Origin: an uncultured Clostridia bacterium
GTDB lineage: Bacteria; Bacillota; Clostridia; Oscillospirales; Oscillospiraceae
DNA: 64,000 bases
NCBI GenBank assembly: GCA_945876285.1
Contig: CAMCNO010000003.1
Coordinates: 47,679-111,678, forward strand
Direction of reading: 5' to 3'
Under the pieces are notes generated by a model. The model ran no database searches and had not been told where the DNA came from. It saw only the letters and a list, made by a program, of their open reading frames with translations. Position numbers and translations under genes: made by a program. Of the stretch, positions 1-8,288 are shown in pieces; within the stretch, counting starts at the first letter, position 1, and each line of letters begins with the position of its first letter.

Positions 1-522
1 GGAGAGGCAGATCTCCCGCCGGGTGCTCTCGCCGTGGTCCAGGGGGCCCAGGTCGAAGTAGCCCGCCTCATCGCTGGTGCGGGTAGTGGGACGGCCGTCC
101 TCGTCTGTCTGGAACAGGAAGAACTCCAGCTCCGGGCCTGCGTTGAAGGTGTAGCCCATGTCCTCCGCCCGCTTCAGAACCCGCTTCAGTACGTTCCGGG
201 GATCGCCGGCGAAGGGGGTGCCGTCGGGGTTGTGGACCTCGCAGATGAGCCGGGCCACCTTGCCGTACTGGGGCCGCCAGGGCAGGATGGCGAAGGTGTC
301 CAGGTCGGGATAGAGGTACTGGTCGGATTCCTCGATGCGGACGAAGCCCTCGATGGAGCTGCCGTCCATCATGATCTCATTGTCCAGCGCCCGCTGGATC
401 TGGGAGGCGGTGATGGCCACGTTTTTCAGCTGGCCGAAAATGTCGGTGAACTGCATCCGGATGAACTGGATGTCCTCGTCTTCGACCAGGCGGAGGATGT
501 CCTCCTTGGTGTATCTGCCCAT
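1..522 (-). CDS. glnA: Type I glutamine synthetase, N-terminal part
   Basis: Only the first 174 codons are present; the gene runs off the left edge. The enzyme makes glutamine from glutamate, ammonia and ATP in the cytoplasm. Visible are the beta-grasp N domain, the MDGSSIEGF loop (residues 52-60), which in the dodecamer reaches the neighbouring active site, and GPELEFFLF (129-137), the start of the catalytic domain with metal-binding glutamates. The start MGRY is set by AAAGGAG just upstream. Family assignment is secure; the clipped C-terminus prevents judging adenylylation or feedback-inhibition features. Confidence 0.95.
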   Translation of the reverse strand, partial: MGRYTKEDILRLVEDEDIQFIRMQFTDIFGQLKNVAITASQIQRALDNEIMMDGSSIEGFVRIEESDQYLYPDLDTFAILPWRPQYGKVARLICEVHNPDGTPFAGDPRNVLKRVLKRAEDMGYTFNAGPELEFFLFQTDEDGRPTTRTSDEAGYFDLGPLDHGESTRREICLS

Positions 523-560
523 GAACAGTCTCCTTTCCATATGGAAATCTATAATTTATT

Positions 561-589
561 ACTTTAAAGCATATTGAAAAAGGGTACAA
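561..589 (-). promoter_or_regulatory. Probable sigma-A promoter of glnA
   Basis: On the minus strand TTGTAC and TAAAGT are separated by 17 bp, about 40 bp upstream of the glnA start. Each box matches consensus at four of six positions. Confidence 0.4.
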
Positions 590-652
590 AAAATGAGCGC
601 GGACGACCCAAGAGGGGGCGCCTTTGCTCTCTCTACTTTCGTAGTATACGTG

Positions 653-698
653 CAAAAAACCCGTCCTGTCAACGGTTTTGACCGTGACAGGGCGGGCT
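653..698 (-). terminator. Terminator downstream of spoVAD
   Basis: On the minus strand CCCGCCCTGTCA pairs, with one mismatch, with TGACAGGACGGG, and the stem is followed by TTTTTT. The hairpin lies between the spoVAD stop and the glnA promoter. Confidence 0.8.
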
Positions 699-797
699 TT
701 CGGCAGATTTCGGGAACTCTTCTAAATGCGGCTGGTACGGGAAAAAAACCTTTGTGCAATTTCCATACGGCTTACGTTTGTTTTTGGCGGGCGTACA

Positions 798-1814
798 TTA
801 CTTTTCGGCGGAGATACAGAGCGCGTGGCAGATGCCGGGGATGGACTCCCCCTGGAAGCTGGAGGTGGGGGACAGCAGCGCCCCGGTGGGGGCGAAGACG
901 ATGCGCTTCCACCGCCCGGACCGCATCCCGGAGAGGAGGTAGCCGTTGAGCACCGAGGCGGAGCAGCCGCAGCCGGAGGCCCCGGCGTGCATATCCTGGG
1001 CCTGGCGGTCGTAGAGCAGCAATCCGCAGTCCTGGAAATTCTCCCCCAGGTCCACGCCGTCCCGGGAGAAGAAGTCCCGGACGATGGCGTGGCCCAGCTC
1101 TCCCAGGTCGCCGGTGACCACCAGGTCGTAGTCCTGGGGCTTTGTCTCCGTATCCCGGAAAAAGGCGGCCAGGGTATCGTAGGCGGCGGGGGCCATGGCC
1201 GCGCCCATGTTGTTCACGTCGCTGACGCCCCGGTCCACGATCTTGCCGCAGGTGACGTGGGTGATATAGGGTCCGGGGCCGTCCTCCGCCAGAATGGTGC
1301 ACCCGGCGGCGGTGGCGGTCCACTGGGCGGTGGGAGGCCGCTGGTTGCCGTAGGGCACCGGCATCCGGTACTGCCGCTCGGCGGTGCAGAAGTGGGAGCT
1401 GGTGACGGCTGCCACCCGGCTGGCGTAGCCGCCGTCGATGAGCATGGCCGCCAGGGACAGCGACTCGCCCATGGTGGAGCAGGCGCCGTACAGGCCGTAG
1501 AAGGGGATGCCGAAGTCCCGCAGGCCGAAGGAGGAGCCGATGCACTGGTTCAGCAGGTCCCCGGCGCAGATATAGTCCAGGTCGTCGGGTTTCAGCTTGG
1601 CCTGATCCAGCGCCCGCTGGACCACCTTTTTCTGCATGGTGGACTCCGCCTTCTCCCAGGTCTTTTCCCCGAAGAAGGAATCGTCGGACAGCTCGTCAAA
1701 GTAGGAGGACAGGGGGCCCTCCGCCTCCTGCCTGCCGCCGATGTTGGCGTAGGAGATGACGGAGGGGGGATGGGACAGGGCGATGGTGCGTTTGCCGACA
1801 CGCTTTTCGTTCAT
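798..1814 (-). CDS. spoVAD: Stage V sporulation protein AD
   Basis: 338 residues, the usual SpoVAD length. SpoVAD belongs to the SpoVA channel that loads dipicolinic acid into the forespore and releases it at germination; it has a thiolase-like fold and binds DPA. Recognisable are IALSHPPSVISYANIGG near the N-terminus, ICAGDLLNQCIGSSFGLRDF (about 97-116) and GASGCGCSASVLNGYLLSGM near the C-terminus. The start MNEKR follows GAGGTG; an upstream in-frame extension is not needed. Unlike the usual spoVAC-AD-AE operon, no AC or AE gene flanks it. Confidence 0.95.
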   Translation of the reverse strand: MNEKRVGKRTIALSHPPSVISYANIGGRQEAEGPLSSYFDELSDDSFFGEKTWEKAESTMQKKVVQRALDQAKLKPDDLDYICAGDLLNQCIGSSFGLRDFGIPFYGLYGACSTMGESLSLAAMLIDGGYASRVAAVTSSHFCTAERQYRMPVPYGNQRPPTAQWTATAAGCTILAEDGPGPYITHVTCGKIVDRGVSDVNNMGAAMAPAAYDTLAAFFRDTETKPQDYDLVVTGDLGELGHAIVRDFFSRDGVDLGENFQDCGLLLYDRQAQDMHAGASGCGCSASVLNGYLLSGMRSGRWKRIVFAPTGALLSPTSSFQGESIPGICHALCISAEK

Positions 1815-1876
1815 GGAGGACACCTCGTTTTTGTGGGTTGTCCGTAGGGTGCCCGCAAACAGGAAAATTATGAGCG

Positions 1877-2062
1877 TCATTCCGCGGCCGCGGATTTTTC
1901 CGGAGGTTCCGCCTGCCCGCCGGACGGTGAGAGGACCCGCAGAGCCGGGCTGTCCTCCCGGAGGTACAGCTCCTCGCAGTCCTGCTGGGCTTTCACCAGG
2001 ATGCGGAGGGCTTTTTCGGTCTCCCGCATCAGGTGCAAGTACATTTCCTGATAGTCTGGCAT
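1877..2062 (-). CDS. Small hypothetical protein divergent from an XRE regulator
   Basis: 61 residues beginning MPDYQEMYLHLMRETEKALR, predicted mostly helical, with a Pro/Ser/Glu-rich tail. No family recognised. It is accepted as a gene because a strong AGAAAGGAG site lies 6 bp before the ATG and because it starts just beside the palindromic region shared with the divergent regulator. It precedes spoVAD by 62 bp and could share its transcript. A role as partner or target of the regulator is inference only. Confidence 0.6.
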   Translation of the reverse strand: MPDYQEMYLHLMRETEKALRILVKAQQDCEELYLREDSPALRVLSPSGGQAEPPEKSAAAE

Positions 2063-2091
2063 ATCTATCTCCTTTCTCTATCGACATAGGC

Positions 2092-2132
2092 ATTATTGCC
2101 TATAACGTTGCAGCTCTATTATAGGCAATAAT
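2092..2132. promoter_or_regulatory. Palindromic operator and divergent promoter region
   Basis: A perfect inverted repeat: ATTATTGCCTATAA (2092-2105), 13 bp spacer, TTATAGGCAATAAT (2119-2132). A third half-site, ATAGGCA, lies at 2086. Each arm carries both a TTGCCT -35-like box and a TTATAG -10-like box, spaced 16 bp apart on each strand, so the same sequence could serve both divergent genes. It is probably the operator of the neighbouring XRE protein. Confidence 0.6.
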
Positions 2133-2164
2133 GAGAATATGTCAAAGGGAAAGGCGGGGTGAAC

Positions 2165-2371
2165 ATGATTTCTTACGAGCGGTTGTGGGAGACCATGAAA
2201 CAACGCGGGGCAACGACATATACGCTGCAGGTAAAAGGGGGAATCAGCAGCTCCACCATCCGACGGCTGAGAGCCGGGGAATCCGTTTCGACCAATACGC
2301 TGGACGCCTTATGCAGGATTCTGGACTGCACGCTGCAGGATATTGTGGAATATCTGCCTGACAAAACATAA
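2165..2371 (+). CDS. XRE-family (Cro/CI) transcriptional regulator
   Basis: 68 residues, essentially a lone helix-turn-helix domain: MISYERLWETMKQRG, then the HTH around GGISSSTIRRLRAGESVSTN (about 26-45) and CRILDCTLQDIVEYLPD at the end. This is the minimal Cro/CI repressor layout. ATG at 2165 has GGCGGGG 5 bp upstream; a GTG at 2159 would add two residues. It faces away from the 61-residue gene across a perfect palindrome, which suggests autoregulation. Confidence 0.85.
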   Translation: MISYERLWETMKQRGATTYTLQVKGGISSSTIRRLRAGESVSTNTLDALCRILDCTLQDIVEYLPDKT

Positions 2372-2415
2372 CACGGGAAGCGGACGGACGATCCTGCTTC
2401 CCGTGTTGCTTTTTC
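2371..2415 (+). terminator. Terminator of the XRE gene
   Basis: ACACGGGAAGC (2371-2381) pairs perfectly with GCTTCCCGTGT (2396-2406), followed by a T-rich run. The stem begins at the last base of the stop codon and lies between convergent XRE and bioY. Confidence 0.8.
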
Positions 2416-2416
2416 C

Positions 2417-2974
2417 TTATTTCAGGAATTTCCGTACTCTCCCGGAGAGCAGCAGCGCCAGCGCCAGCTTCAGGAGGTCCGGGATGATGTAGGGGAAGAC
2501 GCACCAGCCCAGGGCGGTGGTCACGCCGATGGGGCCGGTGGTCCTGGCGTAGAGAACCAGGAACCAGGCGGTGCCGAAGGCGTAGCACACCGCAAGGCCC
2601 AGCACGCAGGCGATGGCTTTGACCGGGAGGGAGTCCCCCAGCCTGGCCGTCAGCAGCCAGTAGACCAGAGCGGCGGCCACAAAGCCGATGATATAGCCGC
2701 CGGTGGTGTCCAGCAGGACGCCCACGCCGCCCCGGAAGCCGGAGAACACCGGCACGCCCACGGCGCCCAGCAGCAGGTAGACCACCATGGCGTACAGCCC
2801 GCGGCGTCCGCCCAGGGTGGCGAGGGCCATGAACATGGCGAAGGTCTGCATGGTGAACTGCACCAGGGGCTTTGGCAGGGGAACGGTGATCCAGGCGCAG
2901 ACGGCCATCAGAACGGCGAACAGCGCGATATAGGCCATATCCAGCGTCCGCAGACGGGACGGAGAAGAAGTCAT
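2417..2974 (-). CDS. bioY: Biotin ECF transporter substrate-binding (S) component
   Basis: 185 residues with about six hydrophobic segments, the usual BioY size. BioY captures biotin in the membrane and normally works with the EcfA1-A2-T energising module, which is not in this window. Family hallmarks are VQFTMQTFAMFMALATLGG (about 37-55), GAVGVPVFSGFRGGVGVLLD and TGGYIIGF. Translation starts after AAGGAGG. A BirA operator overlaps its promoter, so it is expected to be repressed when biotin is plentiful. Confidence 0.95.
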   Translation of the reverse strand: MTSSPSRLRTLDMAYIALFAVLMAVCAWITVPLPKPLVQFTMQTFAMFMALATLGGRRGLYAMVVYLLLGAVGVPVFSGFRGGVGVLLDTTGGYIIGFVAAALVYWLLTARLGDSLPVKAIACVLGLAVCYAFGTAWFLVLYARTTGPIGVTTALGWCVFPYIIPDLLKLALALLLSGRVRKFLK

Positions 2975-3005
2975 AGTCGATACCTCCTTGTGTTTCCTGC
3001 ATCAG

Positions 3006-3034
3006 AAAATACCGCGTGTCGGCCCAATTGTCAA
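3006..3034 (-). promoter_or_regulatory. bioY promoter
   Basis: Minus-strand TTGACA (3034-3029) and TATTTT (3011-3006) are 17 bp apart, 32 bp upstream of the bioY start. The -35 box lies inside the BirA operator. Confidence 0.8.
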
Positions 3035-3060
3035 CCTAAAAATTTAAACTGGTTAACAAT
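3027..3060 (-). promoter_or_regulatory. BirA (biotin repressor) operator
   Basis: Minus strand reads ATTGTTAACC, 14 bp, GGTTGACAAT: two inverted half-sites matching the Firmicutes BirA box in sequence and spacing. The downstream half contains the bioY -35 element, so occupancy would block polymerase. Confidence 0.9.
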
Positions 3061-3065
3061 AGGGA

Positions 3066-3100
3066 CGAAAAAGTCCGGCGGGAATCCCCGCCGGACTTTA
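3066..3100 (-). terminator. Terminator of the uracil-DNA glycosylase gene
   Basis: On the minus strand AAAGTCCGGCGGG pairs with CCCGCCGGACTTT and is followed by TTTTT-type sequence. The stem overlaps the stop codon of the upstream gene. Confidence 0.85.
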
Positions 3101-3670
3101 AACATCCGTATGCTCGCACAGCTCCCGAACCTTGGACTGGATGGATTTCAGGTCCTCGAAGGTCTCCGGCCGCTTGCTCTCATCCCGCAGCAGGGCGGCG
3201 GGGTGGTAGATGGCGGTCATCTGGACGCCGCCCCGGGCGAACCACTGGCCATGCTCGCTGGTGATTTTGAAGTCCTCCTTGATGATGGCCTTGGCGGCGA
3301 TGCGCCCCAGACACACGATGATTTTGGGCCGGATGAGAGCCGTCTGCCGCCGCAGGAAGCCGATGCAGGCGTCCTGCTCCACGTTCAGCGGGTCCCGGTT
3401 CTGGGGCGGACGGCATTTTACCACATTGGCGATATAGACCTTGGTGCGGTCCAGGCCGATGATCTCCAGCATATCGTCCAGAAGCTGGCCCGCCCGGCCC
3501 ACAAAGGGGATGCCCTGCTCGTCCTCGTGCTGGCCGGGGCCCTCGCCGATGAGCATGATCTCCGCGTCCTCGGCGCCATCGCCGAAGACCACGTTGGTGC
3601 GGGTGTCCGCCAGGGCGCAGCCATGGCAGGCCATACAGTCTTGTTTCAGAGCTTCCCAGGTATCCGCCAT
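3098..3670 (-). CDS. Uracil-DNA glycosylase, family 4 (Fe-S)
   Basis: 190 residues. Removes uracil from DNA to start base-excision repair. Motif A is GEGPGQHEDEQGIPFVGRAG (43-62) and motif B is the HPAAL loop (H156). Cysteines C12, C15, C86 and C102 have the spacing of the [4Fe-4S] site of family 4 enzymes. AAAGGAGG precedes the ATG by 8 bp. It is a single-gene transcript ending in a strong hairpin. The family is clear; the distinction from family 5 rests on the cysteine pattern and length. Confidence 0.92.
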   Translation of the reverse strand: MADTWEALKQDCMACHGCALADTRTNVVFGDGAEDAEIMLIGEGPGQHEDEQGIPFVGRAGQLLDDMLEIIGLDRTKVYIANVVKCRPPQNRDPLNVEQDACIGFLRRQTALIRPKIIVCLGRIAAKAIIKEDFKITSEHGQWFARGGVQMTAIYHPAALLRDESKRPETFEDLKSIQSKVRELCEHTDV

Positions 3671-3787
3671 GGGGAAACGCCTCCTTTTCTGCTGAATGAA
3701 TGTAGTATACTACGAAAAAACTGCCAGCGCAACGCGGGTATCAGCCGCCGTTTCCCGGAGAAACTGAGGGAAAAGGAGGGCGGCGGA

Positions 3788-4306
3788 ATGGCGCACTGGC
3801 TTTGGATCTTCTGGATATACAGCTTTTTGGGATATTGGTTGGAAAAAGCCTTCGCGGCAGCTACCCATGCGCCGAACCAGGGGCGGAAATGCTTTCTGCT
3901 GCTGCCCCTGTGCCCGGTGTACGGCCTGGGGATGGCAGCGGTGCTGGCCCTGCCGGTGCGGGGATGGTGGCTGGTGCTGTGGGGCGGATTGGCGGCTACG
4001 GCGGTGGAATACGTGTATCACTGGGTCTGCGAGATCTTTCTGGGGGTGCGGTTTTGGGATTACTCCCGCGTTCCCGGCAATCTCCGGGGCCGGGTCTGCC
4101 TGCCCTTCACCGCCATTTGGGGCCTGCTGACGGTCCTGGCGGTGTGGTGGGTGCAGCCGTGGGTGGAAGTAATCGCGTCGGCGATTCCCTGGCAGGTGAC
4201 CTATATCTTCTTGCTGATTTTCACTGCCGACGCGGTCTGCTCCGCCCGGTTCCTTCGGAAGACCCACGACATCGAGGGTCTGCGCTGGGCGGCTCACACC
4301 ACCTGA
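3788..4306 (+). CDS. Putative ABC-transporter type IV membrane protein (CmpB family)
   Basis: 172 residues, about five membrane spans, rich in Trp (HWLWIFWIYSFLGYWLE at the start). Signature-like stretches are GRKCFLLLPLCPVYGLG (32-48), VEYVYHWVCEIFLGVRFWDYS and GRVCLPF. These match the family called putative ABC-transporter type IV (CmpB, PF06541), whose function is poorly defined. Start ATG follows GGAGGGCGGCGGA; the open frame upstream lacks coding character. Its last 13 bp overlap the end of the convergent rRNA methyltransferase gene. Confidence 0.8.
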   Translation: MAHWLWIFWIYSFLGYWLEKAFAAATHAPNQGRKCFLLLPLCPVYGLGMAAVLALPVRGWWLVLWGGLAATAVEYVYHWVCEIFLGVRFWDYSRVPGNLRGRVCLPFTAIWGLLTVLAVWWVQPWVEVIASAIPWQVTYIFLLIFTADAVCSARFLRKTHDIEGLRWAAHTT

Positions 4307-5523
4307 AACAGGTAGAATTTCAAATAGTTCGTTTCCTCCACGCCCCAGAGGATGGGGTGGTCACAGCTCTGCTGCCGGGCCTCGATCTGCCGGAGCTGCA
4401 CCCCGGCATCCTTGGCGGCGTCGTGGAGCATGGCGATGAACTTCTCCTCCGTGGCGAAGTGGGAGCAGGAGCAGGTAGCCAGATACCCGCCCCGGGGCAG
4501 CAGCTTCATGGCCCGGTAGTTGATCTCCTTATAGCCGGTGATGGCGTTGGCCACGGTCTTGCGGCTCTTGGTAAAGGCCGGCGGGTCCAGGATGATGAAG
4601 TCGTACTTCGGCGGCTCCTTTTCCAGAGCGGGCAGCAGGTCGAAGACGTTGGCGGCCACGCAGTCCACCACTTCGGAAAGCCCGTTGCGCTCCGCGTTGG
4701 CCCGGGCCATCTCCACGGCGGCTTCGGACACATCCACGGCGGTGACGTGCTTCGCCCCGCCCATGGCGGCGTTCAGGGCAAAGGAGCCGGTGTGGGTGAA
4801 GCAGTCCAGCACGGTTTTGCCCCTTGCCAGCCGGCCCACCGCCCGGCGGTTGTACTTCTGGTCCAAAAAGAACCCGGTTTTCTGCCCGTTCTCTACATCC
4901 ACCAAATATTTGATGCCGTTTTCGGTAATTTCCACGACAGGGGACCCCGGCGTCTCCTCGCCGGGCAGGGGGAACCAGCCCTTGTACTGGGGCAGACCCT
5001 CCTTGTCCCGCAGGGCCACGTCGTTCCGCTCGAACACGCCCCGGATGGCCTGGCCGTCCTCCCGGAGAATATTCACCAGTGCGGGCAGCAGCATCTCCTT
5101 GATACCCTCCATGCCCACGGACAGCACCTGGACGCTGAGCAGGTCGTGGAACTTGTCCACCGTCAGGCCGGGGAAGGCGTCCGCCTCGCCGAAGATGACG
5201 CGGCAGCAGTCCAGGTCTGCCTCGTCCATGACGCTCTTGCGGTAGTCCCAGGCCCAGCGGAGCTTCCGCTGCCAGAAGGCCTCGTCAAAGCGGTCGTTGG
5301 CGTTCCGGGAGATGAGCCGGACGCGAATTTTGGACTGCTCCGACAGGAAGCCTGTGCCAAGATACCGGCCTTTTTTGCTGATGATATCCACCAATTTTCC
5401 GTTTTCCGGGGCGCCTTCCACAGAAAGCACCTCCGCGTCGTAGACCCAGGGATGGCCCCGGAGGATGGCGGCTTCGGCTTTTGGAGTGACGGTAAAGCGG
5501 GGATAGGGACGGTCGGTTTTCAT
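4294..5523 (-). CDS. rlmI: Class I rRNA methyltransferase (RlmI/RlmK type)
   Basis: 409 residues. In E. coli RlmI makes m5C1962 in 23S rRNA. Layout: N-terminal PUA domain (about 1-75, including GHPWVYDAEVLS), a central EEHGI-type region, then the SAM-binding Rossmann domain starting near VLDCFTHTGSFALNAA, with the catalytic-loop motif ILDPPAFTKS. ATG at 5523 follows GGAGG. Which 23S cytosine is modified in this organism is inferred from the family. No terminator is evident between it and the convergent CmpB-type gene. Confidence 0.88.
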   Translation of the reverse strand: MKTDRPYPRFTVTPKAEAAILRGHPWVYDAEVLSVEGAPENGKLVDIISKKGRYLGTGFLSEQSKIRVRLISRNANDRFDEAFWQRKLRWAWDYRKSVMDEADLDCCRVIFGEADAFPGLTVDKFHDLLSVQVLSVGMEGIKEMLLPALVNILREDGQAIRGVFERNDVALRDKEGLPQYKGWFPLPGEETPGSPVVEITENGIKYLVDVENGQKTGFFLDQKYNRRAVGRLARGKTVLDCFTHTGSFALNAAMGGAKHVTAVDVSEAAVEMARANAERNGLSEVVDCVAANVFDLLPALEKEPPKYDFIILDPPAFTKSRKTVANAITGYKEINYRAMKLLPRGGYLATCSCSHFATEEKFIAMLHDAAKDAGVQLRQIEARQQSCDHPILWGVEETNYLKFYLFQVV

Positions 5524-5616
5524 AGGAGGCCCTCCAGTGTCGTTCAAATTCGGCAAATAGTATATCACGTTTTTCGGCGGAGCGCCATAGAATCAAGTGA
5601 GAAGGAGGGACTTTCT

Positions 5617-6357
5617 ATGCCTATTATTTATTTGAGCCCGTCCACCCAGGAGTGGAATATGTATGTCACCGGCAGCGGCTCCGAGGAGTACAACATGAAC
5701 CTGCTGGCGGACGCCCTGGTGCCCTATCTGCTGTCCAACGGCATCCAGTACACCCGCAACACCCCGGATATGACCGCCGGAAGCTCCGTCCGGCAGGCCA
5801 ATCAGGGCTACTACGACTTCTATCTGGCCCTCCATTCCAACGCCGCGCCGGAGGGCCGCTACGGCGAGGAGCGGGGCATCATCGCCTTTTACTACCCCGG
5901 CAGCACCGAGGGTCAGCGGGGCGCGGAGCTGATCGCGGAGGAGCTGCGGAAGATTTATCCCCTTCCGGGCAGGGTGACCACCCGCGCCACCACCACCCTG
6001 GGGGAGGTGCGGCTGTCCCGGGCCCCGGCGGTGTTGGTGGAGATCGGCTATCACGACAATTACGCCGATGCTGTCTGGGTGGAGGGCCATATGGACGACA
6101 TCGCCCAGCAGCTTGCCCGTGCGTTGACCCGGCTGTTCGGCCTGCCCTTCATTTATCCCATGACCCCGGTGGGCGGCACTGTGAACGTCAGCTACGGCAC
6201 GCTGAACCTCCGCAGCCGCCCCACGCCCACCGGGACCATCATTGCCAACATGCCCGACGGCGCCGCCGTCACCGTCTACGGCGAATGGCAGGGCTGGTAC
6301 GTGGTTCATTATCAGAATTATGTGGGCTACGCCGCGGCGGCTTATATCAACACATAA
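5617..6357 (+). CDS. N-acetylmuramoyl-L-alanine amidase with C-terminal SH3 domain
   Basis: 246 residues. Amidase_3 domain (about 1-175) followed by a bacterial SH3 domain (about 186-246, with GTLNLRSRPTPTG and WYVVHYQNYVGY). The domain cleaves the bond between muramic acid and the stem peptide. The zinc ligand in LALHSNAAP and the catalytic glutamate in VLVEIGYHDN are present, but the usual first ligand motif near the N-terminus is replaced by YLSPSTQEWNM with no histidine. No signal peptide is visible, so export or phage-like release is unclear. GAAGGAGG precedes the ATG. Confidence 0.85.
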   Translation: MPIIYLSPSTQEWNMYVTGSGSEEYNMNLLADALVPYLLSNGIQYTRNTPDMTAGSSVRQANQGYYDFYLALHSNAAPEGRYGEERGIIAFYYPGSTEGQRGAELIAEELRKIYPLPGRVTTRATTTLGEVRLSRAPAVLVEIGYHDNYADAVWVEGHMDDIAQQLARALTRLFGLPFIYPMTPVGGTVNVSYGTLNLRSRPTPTGTIIANMPDGAAVTVYGEWQGWYVVHYQNYVGYAAAAYINT

Positions 6358-6417
6358 GGCCCAACAATATCTTGTTGTAAATGGCGTTTGGATTTTCAAC
6401 TTCTGGGAATGAAATGC

Positions 6418-6446
6418 TTGACACTGGAACTGCAAACGATTAAACT
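6418..6446 (+). promoter_or_regulatory. Promoter of the RNase Y gene
   Basis: TTGACA (6418-6423), 17 bp, TAAACT (6441-6446), about 95 bp upstream of the GTG start. The 183 bp gap after the amidase gene holds nothing else I can support. Confidence 0.65.
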
Positions 6447-6539
6447 AGAAAAGGATAATTATCGGCAGGCGTAGGGGCGTTTGCCGGTCGTTTCCTGATG
6501 TGAGTGATAAAATACGATACCGAAGAATAGGAGGAAGCC

Positions 6540-8090
6540 GTGGAACCCATCACCATTATTCTGGCCCTGGTGGGCCTGGTGGTCGGCGGCGCCATCTGCT
6601 TCCCTCTCGGTATTCGCTACCGCAAAGCTGTTTCCGAGAAGGAGATCTCCAGCGCTGAAGAAGAAGGAACGCGCATCATCAATGAGGCTATCAAGAGTGC
6701 CGAATCCAAGAAGCGTGAGGCCCTGCTGGAAGCCAAAGAAGAGATTTTGAAGAGCCGCAGCGAGTATGAGAAGGAAGTAAAAGAGCGCAGAGCCGATCTG
6801 CAGCGGCAGGAAAACCGTCTGCAGCAGAAGGAAGAGAACCTGGACCGCAAGCTGGAAGCCATGGAGAAGAAGGAAGAATCCCTGGCTCAGAAGCACGCGG
6901 CCATCGACAAGGAAAACGAAGAGATCAAAGTCATCAAGCGCAGCCAGACGGAAATGCTGGAGCGCATTTCCGGTTTCACCGCCGAGGAGGCGAAGCAGTA
7001 CCTCATCGACCAGGTGGAGGCCGAGGTGACCCATGAGACCGCCCTCAAGATCAAAGAGGTCGAGTCCCGCATGAAGGAAGAGTGTGAAGCCCGCGCCCGC
7101 GAAGTGGTGGCCCAGGCCATCCAGCGCTGCGCCGCGGATTCCGTGGCCGAAATGACCGTCAGTGTGGTTCCCCTGCCCAATGACGAGATGAAGGGCCGCA
7201 TCATCGGCCGCGAGGGCCGCAACATCCGCACCATCGAGACCCTGACCGGCGTAGACCTTATCATCGACGACACGCCGGAGGCTATCACCGTCTCCTGCTT
7301 CGAGCCCGTCCGCAGGGAGATCGCCCGTCTGGCGCTGGAGAAGCTCATCGCCGACGGCCGCATCCACCCCACCCATATCGAGGAGATGGTGGAGAAGGCC
7401 CGCCGGGAGGTGGAGGCCACCATCAAGGCCGAGGGCGAGCGTGTGGTGTTCGAGTGCGGCGTCCGCAATCTGCACCCCGAGCTGGTGAAGATGCTGGGCC
7501 GCCTGCACTACCGTACCAGCTACGGCCAGAATGTGCTGCAGCACTCTGTGGAGGTGTCCCATATTGCCGGCATGATGGCCGCTGAGCTGGGCGCCGATGT
7601 TCAGGCCGCCAAGCGCGCTGGATTGCTCCACGATCTGGGCAAGTCCATCGACCATGAGATGGAAGGCACCCATGTGGCCCTGGGCGTGGAGTTTGCCCGG
7701 AAGTACAAGGAGAAGGAAGACATCATCCACGCCATCGAGGCCCACCACAACGATGTGGAGCCCCGCACTATCATCGCCTGCCTGGTCCAGGCAGCGGATG
7801 CCATTTCCGCCGCCCGTCCCGGCGCCCGCCGCGAGAACCTGGAGAACTACATCAAGCGCCTGGAGCAGCTGGAGACCATCACCGGCACCTATCCCGGTGT
7901 TGACAAGGCCTTTGCCATCCAGGCCGGCCGCGAGGTCCGGGTCATGGTGAAGCCCGAACAGGTCAGCGAGGACCAGATGGTCATTCTGGCCCGGGACCTG
8001 GCCAAGAAGATCGAGGAAGAGATGGAATATCCCGGCCAGATCAAGGTCCATGTCCTGCGGGAGACCAAAGTGGTCGAATACGCAAAGTAA
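6540..8090 (+). CDS. rny: Ribonuclease Y
   Basis: 516 residues, the standard length. Membrane-anchored endoribonuclease that initiates mRNA decay in Firmicutes. N-terminal membrane segment (residues 4-24), a long charged coiled coil (about 40-200), KH domain with [15 protein letters not shown] (about 220), and HD phosphohydrolase domain with [10 protein letters not shown] and AHHNDVEP. The start is GTG with TAGGAGGAAGCC directly upstream. Monocistronic: its own promoter upstream and a strong terminator downstream. Confidence 0.98.
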   Translation: MEPITIILALVGLVVGGAICFPLGIRYRKAVSEKEISSAEEEGTRIINEAIKSAESKKREALLEAKEEILKSRSEYEKEVKERRADLQRQENRLQQKEENLDRKLEAMEKKEESLAQKHAAIDKENEEIKVIKRSQTEMLERISGFTAEEAKQYLIDQVEAEVTHETALKIKEVESRMKEECEARAREVVAQAIQRCAADSVAEMTVSVVPLPNDEMKGRIIGREGRNIRTIETLTGVDLIIDDTPEAITVSCFEPVRREIARLALEKLIADGRIHPTHIEEMVEKARREVEATIKAEGERVVFECGVRNLHPELVKMLGRLHYRTSYGQNVLQHSVEVSHIAGMMAAELGADVQAAKRAGLLHDLGKSIDHEMEGTHVALGVEFARKYKEKEDIIHAIEAHHNDVEPRTIIACLVQAADAISAARPGARRENLENYIKRLEQLETITGTYPGVDKAFAIQAGREVRVMVKPEQVSEDQMVILARDLAKKIEEEMEYPGQIKVHVLRETKVVEYAK

Positions 8091-8102
8091 AAAACGCGCA
8101 AA

Positions 8103-8139
8103 AAGTCCTCCGTGGGAATCTCCACGGAGGATTTTTTTG
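8103..8139 (+). terminator. Terminator of rny
   Basis: GTCCTCCGTGG pairs with CCACGGAGGAT and is followed by seven T residues. It starts 13 bp after the stop codon. Confidence 0.92.
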
Positions 8140-8288
8140 CGCTGCCGATGGAAAATGTCCAAGGCCGGAGGAATGCAAACAATTCGTAAACCTTTGGCGA
8201 AACAGTTGACGGTGGCGGTAAATATCCTTAAAATAGGAAAAAACAAGGCACCCCTCCGGGACATGCGGAGGAGGGAAAGGAGCAGTCC

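Noticed and set aside
2990..3787. Upstream extension of the CmpB-family gene
   Set aside because: The extension is antisense to the uracil-DNA glycosylase; the ATG at 3788 has a ribosome binding site and begins the first membrane span.
6459..8264. 601-residue minus-strand open frame opposite rny
   Set aside because: Antisense to a certain RNase Y gene, Leu/His/Gly-rich translation and no ribosome binding site.
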